Assembly: GCA_023417665.1 (NCBI GenBank)
Contig: JAEZFA010000307.1
Coordinates: forward strand, 1-5,182
DNA from: Pseudomonadota bacterium
Lineage (GTDB): Bacteria > Pseudomonadota > Alphaproteobacteria > Rhizobiales > Xanthobacteraceae
Length of the DNA: 5,182 bases
Direction of reading: 5' to 3'
How positions within the stretch are numbered: the first letter of the stretch is position 1; each line of letters begins with the position of its first letter. Below are positions 1 through 5,182 of this stretch, in pieces. The notes beneath the pieces are model-generated. The model worked only from the letters and a program-made list of their open reading frames with translations, had not been told where the DNA came from and searched no databases. Position numbers and translations under genes: made by a program.

Positions 1-396
1 ACCGCGATCCGCGAGGACGCCTCGATCAACCTTCGCGCCATTGCCGAGATGCGCGGCAAGTTTCCCGAGCTTGACCTTGTGCTCGTGGAATCAGGCGGCG
101 ACAACCTTGCCGCAACCTTCTCGCCGGAACTCGCCGACCTCACGATTTATGTGATCGACGTTTCGGCCGGCGAAAAAATCCCGCGCAAGGGGGGCCCGGG
201 CATCACCCGCTCGGACCTGCTCGTCATCAACAAGATTGATCTTGCGCCGCTCGTCGGCGCCTCGCTGGAGGTCATGGATCGGGACTCGAAGCGGATGCGG
301 GGCGAGCGGCCCTTTGTTTTCGCCAACCTCAAGGCCGGCAAGGGCGTGACCGAAATCTCGGATTTCATTGTGCAGGCCGGGGGGCTTGCCGCCTGA
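1..396 (+). CDS. ureG: Urease accessory protein UreG (GTPase), 3' part of gene
   Basis: UreG is the cytoplasmic SIMIBI-class GTPase that carries nickel and, with UreD/UreF/UreH, drives GTP-dependent assembly of the urease nickel centre. Frame 1 is open from the first base and gives 131 residues before TGA at 394-396. The fragment begins with TAIREDASIN, which in UreG directly follows the nickel-binding Cys-Pro-His motif, so that motif and the N-terminal P-loop lie just outside the window. Visible family signatures are ESGGDNLAATFSPELAD (fragment residues 30-46), the GEKIPRKGGPGITRSD block (57-72) and the guanine-specificity motif NKID (77-80). UreG is usually a little over 200 residues, so roughly 70-80 are missing upstream. 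It is probably the last gene of a urease operon, since the next + strand gene is unrelated and lies 187 bp away. No frameshift or internal stop is seen. Identification is by recognised motifs, not by a search. Confidence 0.96.
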   Translation, partial: TAIREDASINLRAIAEMRGKFPELDLVLVESGGDNLAATFSPELADLTIYVIDVSAGEKIPRKGGPGITRSDLLVINKIDLAPLVGASLEVMDRDSKRMRGERPFVFANLKAGKGVTEISDFIVQAGGLAA

Positions 397-407
397 ACGC
401 CCGTTCA
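394..407. promoter_or_regulatory. Perfect 14-bp palindrome overlapping the ureG stop, possible operator
   Basis: TGAACG-CC-CGTTCA is a perfect inverted repeat with 6-bp arms and a 2-bp centre, and its first three bases are the ureG stop codon. A 2-nt loop cannot form a good RNA hairpin and no T-run follows, so a dimeric repressor site (for example TetR-type, whose operators are often short palindromes of this kind) is a better reading than a terminator. It lies 177 bp upstream of the efflux adaptor start. No regulator gene is present in the window, so a role as operator is inference only, and one chance palindrome in a gap of this size would not be surprising. Confidence 0.3.
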
Positions 408-424
408 CCCGCAAATCCCGGCGC

Positions 425-436
425 CCAATCCATTGG
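425..436. repeat. Perfect 12-bp palindrome in the efflux operon upstream region
   Basis: CCAAT-CC-ATTGG is a perfect inverted repeat with 5-bp arms and, like the palindrome at 394-407, a CC centre. The two centres (400.5 and 430.5) are exactly 30 bp apart, about three helical turns. Its right arm overlaps the -35-like TTGGCA at 433-438, a position where a bound repressor could block RNA polymerase. The arm sequences of the two palindromes differ, so they are not two copies of one site. Function is unproven. Confidence 0.25.
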
Positions 437-461
437 CAAGGCAGGACTTTCCGCCTAACCT
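433..461 (+). promoter_or_regulatory. Weak sigma70-like promoter candidate for the efflux operon
   Basis: TTGGCA at 433-438 matches the -35 consensus TTGACA at 5 of 6 positions. A 17-bp spacer follows, then TAACCT at 456-461, which matches TATAAT at only 3 of 6 positions. It would leave a leader of about 115 nt before the adaptor ATG at 584. No better-spaced hexamer pair was found in 397-583; TAGATA at 521-526 preceded by TG looks like an extended -10 but has no -35 partner. Alphaproteobacterial promoters often deviate from consensus, so this is tentative. Confidence 0.22.
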
Positions 462-472
462 CCAAAGTTCCT
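443..472 (+). other. Imperfect hairpin in the ureG-adaptor intergenic region
   Basis: AGGACTTT (443-450) can pair with AAAGTTCCT (464-472) to give 8 base pairs with one bulged T at 468 and a 13-nt loop. A competing shorter stem, GGC-A-GGA with TCC-GCC (440-455), uses part of the same sequence. Neither is followed by a T-run, so this is a poor intrinsic terminator. It could be a weak end-of-operon structure for ureG, part of the efflux leader, or chance. Confidence 0.15.
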
Positions 473-566
473 CCTGGTAACTCTTACAGCAAGTTAATCC
501 CGCTGCATTTGCCAGGATGCTAGATAAAGCCATCCGGTTCGCTGGCCGGAAACGCGAATCCCTGCC

Positions 567-578
567 GGAAGGCCGAAG
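567..578 (+). promoter_or_regulatory. Ribosome binding site region of the efflux adaptor gene
   Basis: GGAAGG at 567-572 lies 11 nt before the ATG at 584, and GAAG at 575-578 lies 5 nt before it. Both favour the 584 start. The alternative in-frame ATG at 593 (residue 4) would be 20 nt from GGAAGG and 14 nt from GAAG. Both starts leave the membrane anchor intact, so the choice changes only three residues. Confidence 0.5.
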
Positions 579-583
579 ACTGC

Positions 584-1720
584 ATGCCCCAGATGAGCCG
601 GACACGCTTTGTGCTGATTGCCGCCTGCATCGCGCTCGTCGCGGCGGGATTGTGGTGGACTTTCGGTGGCACCGGTCTGCAAACCGCGCAGAAGAAACAG
701 AAAGGCCCGGCCGCGGTTTCGGTGCTCGTCGGCAAGGCGATGCGCAAGGACGTTCCGTTCCGCGTCGAAGCGCTCGGCACCGTGCAGCCGCTGGTCACCG
801 TTTCCATCCGCTCGCGCGTCGACAGTCAGGTCGTGAAGGTTCACTTCGAGGACGGCGCGAAGGTCAAGGAAGGCGACCTTCTCTTCACGCTTGATAGCCG
901 CGCGATCGACGCGCAGATCAAGCAGGCGGAAGCAACGCTCGCCCGCGATACTGCGCAACTTGTGAAGGCGCAACGCGACGTCGAGCGCATTTCCGGTCTT
1001 GCCACCAAGGGCACGCTCTCGCAGGTGCAGGAGGCCGACGCCAAAACGAACGTCGAGGTGCTGAAAGCGACGGTCGCGCAGGACGAGGCAAATCTCCAGA
1101 ACTTGCGCGTAATGCGAACCTATTACGACGTGAAGGCGCCGATCGCCGGACGGATCGGTGTTGCGAATGTTCGGCAGGGCGCGATCGTGCGCTCGGCAGA
1201 CTCCGGCACGCCGCTTGCGACCATCAATCAGATCGCACCGATTTATGTCGCGTTCGGCGTACCCGAGCGCTTTATCCCCGAACTGCGTGCCGCCGGCGAA
1301 AAGGCTATGGTCGAAGTCGCCTTCCAAAGCGAACTGACGCTTGCCGGCGGAAAGGTCGCCTTTATCGAGAACACGGTCGATCCGCAGACCGGCACCATTC
1401 TCGTGCGCGGCATCTTCCAGAACAACGATGAAAAGTTGTGGCCCGGCACGCTCGCATCCGTACGCGCGACGCTTCGCACCGATCCCGATGTCGTCACCGT
1501 GCCTGCGGAAGCCGTGCAGATCGGACAGAAAGGCGCCTTCGTTTTCGTGGTCGAAAACAACACGGCACGGGTGAAGGCAGTCACGGTTGTCCGCAACGCC
1601 GACGGCGACGCCCTGATCAGCGAAGGGCTCAAAGGCGACGAAACCGTTGTCACCGACGGACAGCTTTCGCTGCGTGACGGCAGCCGCGTGGAGATCAAGA
1701 CGCGGCAGGCGGGCTCGTAG
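584..1720 (+). CDS. RND efflux periplasmic adaptor subunit (membrane fusion protein, MdtA-like)
   Basis: This 378-residue protein is the periplasmic adaptor that links an RND permease to an outer-membrane channel. A short basic N-terminus is followed by one hydrophobic segment (about residues 9-27) that acts as a membrane anchor or uncleaved signal. The HlyD/MFP order is clear: first lipoyl half (about 72-104, with SIRSRVDSQVVKVHFEDG), alpha-helical hairpin rich in Ala, Gln, Lys and Glu (about 105-175), second lipoyl half with KAPIAGRIG (184-192), beta-barrel domain (about 218-300, including VDPQTGTILVRG at 265-276 and WPGTLASVR at 286-294), and a C-terminal membrane-proximal domain (about 301-373). 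By eye it resembles E. coli MdtA more than AcrA, and its length is close to typical adaptors. The permease start follows 5 nt after the stop, so the two are almost certainly co-transcribed and partner proteins. The substrate cannot be inferred. An IAAC lipobox-like string around Cys15 is probably not functional because hydrophobic sequence continues past it. Confidence 0.95.
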   Translation: MPQMSRTRFVLIAACIALVAAGLWWTFGGTGLQTAQKKQKGPAAVSVLVGKAMRKDVPFRVEALGTVQPLVTVSIRSRVDSQVVKVHFEDGAKVKEGDLLFTLDSRAIDAQIKQAEATLARDTAQLVKAQRDVERISGLATKGTLSQVQEADAKTNVEVLKATVAQDEANLQNLRVMRTYYDVKAPIAGRIGVANVRQGAIVRSADSGTPLATINQIAPIYVAFGVPERFIPELRAAGEKAMVEVAFQSELTLAGGKVAFIENTVDPQTGTILVRGIFQNNDEKLWPGTLASVRATLRTDPDVVTVPAEAVQIGQKGAFVFVVENNTARVKAVTVVRNADGDALISEGLKGDETVVTDGQLSLRDGSRVEIKTRQAGS

Positions 1721-1725
1721 AACGC

Positions 1726-4700
1726 ATGACCCTTTACGAACTTTGCATCCGAAGGCCGGTACTGACGACGCTCCTGATGGCGTCGATCATCCTGGCGGGA
1801 CTGTTCGGCTACCGGCTGCTGCCGGTTTCCGCGCTGCCGCGCGTTGACTTTCCCACCATCAACATCACGGCCTCGTTGCCGGGCGCCAATCCGGAGGTGA
1901 TGGCCGCGACGGTAGCGACGCCGATCGAGCGCCGCCTCGCGACAATCGCCGGCATCACCTCGATGACCTCGTCGAGCACGACCGGGTCGACGCAGATCAC
2001 CGTGCAGTTCGATCTGAGCCGCGATATCGACGCCGCCGCACTCGACGTGCAGTCGGCGCTCTCAGTGGCGCAGCGCGACCTGCCGATCGAGATGCGGACG
2101 CCACCGAGCTTTCGCAAGGTCAATCCGGCCGACGCGCCGGTTCTGTTCCTGTCGCTCCTGTCGGACACGCTGCCGCTTTCGGTGGTGAACGAATACGCCG
2201 AGACCGTCATCGGCCAGCAGATTTCGCAGATCACCGGCGTCGCGCAGGTCAACGTCTTCGGCGGCCAGAAATATGCCTTGCGCATTCGCATCGACCCCGA
2301 CGCCATCGCGCTTCGCGGCATCTCGCTGAACGATGTGCAGACCGCCATTGCCTCCGCCACCTCGAATACGCCGATCGGCGTGCTCGCCGGGCCCAAGCAG
2401 TACCTCACGCTCGACATGGGCATGCAGCAGGCGGACGCCGAGAAATACAAGGACATCATCGTCGCCTGGCGCAACGGCGCGCCGATCAAGCTTTCCGATA
2501 TCGCGATCGTCGAGAACGGCGTGGAAAACGAGCGCATCGCCGGGTGGTACAACGGCACACGCTCGATCAATCTTGCGATTTATCGCCAGCCCGACGCCAA
2601 CACGATCGATGTCGTCGACAGCGTCAAGCGCCGTCTGCCGGAATTTCGCGCCTCGGTTCCCGGAGCGATCAATATCGAAGTCCTGATCGACCGCTCGATC
2701 TCGATCCGCAACTCGGTCAGCGCCGTGCAGCGAACATTGCTCGAGGCGGTCGTGCTCGTCGTGCTCGTGATCTTCATGTTCCTGCGCTCGGGACGCGCCA
2801 CGATCATCCCCGCGCTGGCGCTGCCTTTGTCGATCGTCGGCACTTTCGCGGCGATGTATGTGCTTGGCTACTCGATCAACAACATGACGCTGCTCGCGCT
2901 CGTGCTGTGCGTCGGCTTCGTCGTGGACGACGCGATCGTCGTGCTCGAGAACATCTACCGCTATATCGAGCGAGGCATGCCGCCGTTCAAGGCGGCGATC
3001 GTTGGTGCGCGCGAAATCGGATTCACCATCGTTTCGATGACCATTTCGCTGGTCTGCGTGTTCATTCCGGTCTTGTTCATGGGCGGGGTTGTGGGACGCG
3101 TATTCCGCGAATTCGCGGTCACCATCTCGATCGCGATTCTGATTTCCGGTTTCGTCTCGCTCACGCTGACGCCGATGCTTTGCGCTCGCGTGCTGAAGGC
3201 GGTCGATCACAACAAGAAGCCCGGACGCTTCATGCAGGCCTCGGAGCGCGTATTCGAGGCGGCGCTCGACCTTTACCGGCGCACGCTCGACTGGGTGCTG
3301 CGGCACCGGCGCGCGACGCTCGCGACCACAGTGGCGACGTTCTTCGTGGTGGTCGGTCTTTACGCCTGGGTGCCCAAGGGCTTTTTCCCGATCGAGGATA
3401 CCGGCTTCATCTCCGGCACCATCGAGGCGGCGACCGATACCTCGTTCGAGGCGATGGCGGTGCGCCAGCAGGAAGTCGCGGCACTGGTGCGCAAGGACAA
3501 GGACGTCGCCTATGTGGTTTCCATCGCCGGCGCGACTGGGAGCAGCCGGACGACAAACACGGGCCGGCTTTTCATTTCGCTGAAGCCGCGCCACGAACGC
3601 AATGAAAGCGCGAACGAGATCATTCAGCGTCTGCGCCGCACCGTCTCGCAGATTGCAGGCGTGAAGTCGTTCTTCCAGCCGGTGCAGAACATATCGGTGG
3701 GCGGAGTTTCCTCGCGTGCGCTCTATCAATACACGCTGCAGAGCGCGGATACCGATACGCTTTACGCGACCGTTCCGCAGATCGAGGACAAGATTGCGCA
3801 ATTGCCGATCGTGCGCGACGTGAACTCGGATTTGCAGATCACCAATCCGCAATTGACGATCGAAGTCGACAGTGAGAAGGCGAGGGCGCTCGGCATCGGC
3901 GACGACCAGATCCGCAGCGTGCTGTACAGCCAGTACGGCAGCCGGCAGGTCGCGACACTCTATACGTCGACCAACCAGTTTCAGGTCATCGTGGAGGCGC
4001 AGCGCCGTTTCCAGCGCGATGAGTCCGATCTGGCGAGAACCTATCTGCGCGCGTCGAATGGCCAGCTCGTGCCGCTGACGGCGATCGCCACCATCAAGCG
4101 CACGGTCGGCCCCTTGCAGATTGCGCATCAGCAACAACAGCCGGCGGTGACGATTTCATTCAACCTCGCGCCGGGCGTCTCGCTCTCGGAAGCGGTGGAG
4201 GCGATCCAGCGCATCGAGCGCGATTCCAATTTGCCGGCGAGCATTTCCACCGGCTTCCAGGGCACGGCGCAGGCTTTCCGCGACTCGCTCTCGAGCCAGC
4301 CGCTCCTGATTCTGGCGGCCGTCCTCGTGATCTATATCGTGCTCGGCATTCTCTATGAGAGCTTCATCCATCCGCTCACAATTCTGTCGGGCCTGCCGTC
4401 GGCCGGCATCGGCGCGCTGCTGACCCTCCTCCTGTTCGGCATGGACCTTTCGGTGATCGCGATCATCGGCATCGTCCTGCTCGTCGGCATCGTGAAGAAG
4501 AACGCGATCATGATGATCGACTTCGCGATCGAGCGAAGGCGGCACGGCATGAGCGCGGAAGAATCGATCCGCGAGGCCGCACTCCTGCGCTTCCGCCCGA
4601 TCATGATGACGACCATGGCCGCGATCTTCGGCGTATTGCCGATTGCGATCGGCGCCGGCGAAGGCGCCGAACTGCGGCAGCCGCTGGGCGTCGCCGTTGT

Positions 4701-4866
4701 CGGCGGCCTGCTCCTGTCGCAATTGCTGACGCTCTACATCACGCCCGTGATCTATACCTATCTCGACAAGTACGATCAGAAGATTTCCGGCGCCATCAAC
4801 GAGAAGGAGCCGGACGTGCCGCCATCGGGCCGTGGCGGGCAGGAGAAGATCGCCGCCGCCGAATAG
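1726..4866 (+). CDS. RND efflux permease, HAE-1 type, MdtB/MdtC-like
   Basis: This 1046-residue inner-membrane proton/substrate antiporter is full length for its family. It has the duplicated RND plan: TM1 (about 10-32), a large periplasmic porter/docking region, TM2-TM6 (about 337-488), TM7 (about 530-548), a second periplasmic region, then TM8-TM12 (about 860-1013). Proton-relay residues matching AcrB D407, D408, K940, R971 and T978 are D401 and D402 in GFVVDDAIVVLENI, K925 in IVKKNAIMMIDFA, R955 in LLRFRPIMMTT, and T962. The paired Asp in TM4 argues for a drug-type (HAE-1) rather than a CusA-type metal pump. Stretches such as LRSGRATIIPA (353-363), the GATGSSR switch-loop region (602-608), GILYESFIHPLTILSGLPSA (874-893) and ELRQPLG (982-988) closely recall MdtC/MdtB. 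A modest AGGCGGG (1707-1713) lies 12 nt before the ATG, inside the adaptor gene, so translation may be coupled. It presumably forms a homotrimer with the upstream adaptor; no outer-membrane factor is encoded here. Substrate unknown. Confidence 0.97.
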   Translation: MTLYELCIRRPVLTTLLMASIILAGLFGYRLLPVSALPRVDFPTINITASLPGANPEVMAATVATPIERRLATIAGITSMTSSSTTGSTQITVQFDLSRDIDAAALDVQSALSVAQRDLPIEMRTPPSFRKVNPADAPVLFLSLLSDTLPLSVVNEYAETVIGQQISQITGVAQVNVFGGQKYALRIRIDPDAIALRGISLNDVQTAIASATSNTPIGVLAGPKQYLTLDMGMQQADAEKYKDIIVAWRNGAPIKLSDIAIVENGVENERIAGWYNGTRSINLAIYRQPDANTIDVVDSVKRRLPEFRASVPGAINIEVLIDRSISIRNSVSAVQRTLLEAVVLVVLVIFMFLRSGRATIIPALALPLSIVGTFAAMYVLGYSINNMTLLALVLCVGFVVDDAIVVLENIYRYIERGMPPFKAAIVGAREIGFTIVSMTISLVCVFIPVLFMGGVVGRVFREFAVTISIAILISGFVSLTLTPMLCARVLKAVDHNKKPGRFMQASERVFEAALDLYRRTLDWVLRHRRATLATTVATFFVVVGLYAWVPKGFFPIEDTGFISGTIEAATDTSFEAMAVRQQEVAALVRKDKDVAYVVSIAGATGSSRTTNTGRLFISLKPRHERNESANEIIQRLRRTVSQIAGVKSFFQPVQNISVGGVSSRALYQYTLQSADTDTLYATVPQIEDKIAQLPIVRDVNSDLQITNPQLTIEVDSEKARALGIGDDQIRSVLYSQYGSRQVATLYTSTNQFQVIVEAQRRFQRDESDLARTYLRASNGQLVPLTAIATIKRTVGPLQIAHQQQQPAVTISFNLAPGVSLSEAVEAIQRIERDSNLPASISTGFQGTAQAFRDSLSSQPLLILAAVLVIYIVLGILYESFIHPLTILSGLPSAGIGALLTLLLFGMDLSVIAIIGIVLLVGIVKKNAIMMIDFAIERRRHGMSAEESIREAALLRFRPIMMTTMAAIFGVLPIAIGAGEGAELRQPLGVAVVGGLLLSQLLTLYITPVIYTYLDKYDQKISGAINEKEPDVPPSGRGGQEKIAAAE

Positions 4867-4875
4867 TCAGGCGGC
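4855..4875. terminator. Possible bidirectional hairpin spanning two abutting stop codons
   Basis: GCCGCC (4855-4860) and GGCGGC (4870-4875) form a perfect 6-bp all-G/C stem around a 9-nt loop, GAATAGTCA, which contains the permease stop TAG (4864-4866) and the opposing gene's stop TGA (read as TCA, 4867-4869). Because the repeat is symmetric, the hairpin would form in transcripts from either strand. No T-run follows on either side, so it is not a classic intrinsic terminator. Since GCC/GGC triplets are common in this DNA, coincidence is possible. A NotI-type palindrome, GCGGCCGC, overlaps at 4871-4878. Confidence 0.3.
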
Positions 4876-5182
4876 CGCTGTCCTGCCGGGCGGAAACAGC
4901 CGTTCCATCTCGCGGCGGAATTTCACGGTGTCGTCTTCGGCGATGGCAACGTCGCTCCAGCGCACTGCCTGGCCGGCCGCAACCGGCCGGTTGAGCGTTA
5001 CGCGGTGCGCGAGCCCGATCGGCAGCGCCCCGGCTGCGAGCGAGTCTTCCGCGCGCATGATCCTGCCATAGACCGTGTAGCCGCCTTCGCCGTCGAGCGT
5101 TTCGCCGGCGGCAAGATCGCGCTTGGCGACCGCGGCGACATCCGAGCGGAAGGCGTCGGCGGTCCCGGTCGCTTCCTTGCGC
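4867..5182 (-). CDS. SAF-domain protein, predicted homoserine dehydrogenase-like family, C-terminal part
   Basis: Reading the - strand from the right edge gives 104 in-frame residues ending at TGA (4867-4869); the start is outside the window. A Met at 5056-5058 lies within the open frame and is not the gene start, because conserved family sequence continues upstream of it. The fragment has a SAF-type core: AKRDLAAGETLDGEGGYTVY (residues 19-38), AEDSLAAGALPIGLAH (44-59), then RPVAAGQAVRWSDVAI (65-80) and a KFRREMERLF tail (87-96). This pattern matches the C-terminus of predicted NAD(P)-dependent oxidoreductases labelled homoserine dehydrogenase-like (COG4091), which carry a Rossmann domain ahead of the SAF domain. 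Such proteins are sometimes labelled as FlgA-like because of the SAF domain; I see no support for a flagellar role. The exact substrate is unknown. The gene is convergent with the permease gene with no bases between the stops. Confidence 0.78.
   Translation of the reverse strand, partial: RKEATGTADAFRSDVAAVAKRDLAAGETLDGEGGYTVYGRIMRAEDSLAAGALPIGLAHRVTLNRPVAAGQAVRWSDVAIAEDDTVKFRREMERLFPPGRTAAA

Noticed and set aside
464..471. Minus-strand GGAAC resembling the -35 element of EcfG general-stress promoters
   Set aside because: No CGTT-type -10 element lies 16-17 nt downstream, and such a promoter would point into the ureG antisense strand where there is no gene.
463..475. A perfect minus-strand Shine-Dalgarno AGGAGG (470-475) 4 nt ahead of a TTG, opening a frame antisense to ureG
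   Set aside because: The frame runs in codon register against ureG, encodes nothing recognisable and starts with a rare codon. The purine run is more likely chance, though it is a striking match.
497..583. An upstream plus-strand frame starting at 517 that reads across the adaptor start
   Set aside because: It overlaps the adaptor in another frame, has no clear ribosome binding site and gives an Arg-rich, unrecognisable product.
618..640. Lipobox-like I-A-A-C at adaptor residues 12-15, suggesting a lipoprotein
   Set aside because: Only a few hydrophobic residues precede the Cys, and the hydrophobic stretch continues for about 12 residues after it. This fits an uncleaved membrane anchor better than a lipoprotein signal peptide.
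494..1327. A 277-codon minus-strand open frame antisense to the adaptor gene
   Set aside because: It is in the same codon register as the adaptor, has an Arg/Asp/His-rich composition and no recognisable domain; a shadow of the adaptor gene.
2544..3605. A 353-codon plus-strand open frame in an alternative frame of the permease gene
   Set aside because: It lies wholly inside the permease gene, has an Arg/Ala/Gly-rich composition typical of a frame-shifted reading of GC-rich DNA, and shows no domain. The permease frame is uninterrupted and conserved throughout.
2062..4137. A 691-codon open frame on the minus strand, antisense to the permease, and a similar one at 4156-4722
   Set aside because: It is in exact codon register with the permease, so it stays open simply because the sense gene almost never uses TCA, TTA or CTA codons. 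Its ends fall on sense TCA codons at 2062 and 4156. Hydrophobic sense codons (NTN) become NAN, giving the Asp/His/Arg-rich, domain-free product seen.

Overview
The window is a GC-rich stretch of bacterial chromosome with strong third-position G/C bias. The nickel-urease maturation gene, the RND efflux pair and the SAF-domain dehydrogenase-like gene all look alphaproteobacterial, probably Hyphomicrobiales (Bradyrhizobium/Xanthobacteraceae-like). That placement is inferred from protein resemblance and base composition; there is no rRNA or other marker to fix it.

Layout, left to right: (1) the C-terminal two thirds of ureG, a urease accessory GTPase, on the + strand, entering from outside the window and ending at 396; (2) a 187-bp gap (397-583) holding two short CC-centred palindromes, a weak sigma70-like promoter candidate and an imperfect hairpin; (3) a complete two-gene + strand operon: a periplasmic adaptor (membrane fusion protein, 584-1720) and, 5 nt later, a full-length RND inner-membrane permease of the HAE-1 type, closest by eye to MdtB/MdtC (1726-4866); (4) on the - strand, the C-terminal 104 residues of a SAF-domain protein of the predicted homoserine dehydrogenase-like family (COG4091 type), whose stop codon directly abuts the permease stop. 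The gene then leaves the window at the right edge.

The adaptor and permease should form the inner-membrane and periplasmic parts of a proton-driven tripartite efflux pump. No outer-membrane factor is encoded here, so the pair would have to borrow a TolC-like channel from elsewhere. All proton-relay residues of the permease are present, so the pump looks functional; its substrate cannot be read from sequence. The urease gene and the SAF-domain gene have no evident functional link to the pump.

This is essentially an ordinary chromosomal region. I found no mobile element, CRISPR array, RNA gene or evident new system. The points most worth a second look are the palindromes upstream of the pump operon and the tail-to-tail junction, where a hairpin is centred on both stop codons.
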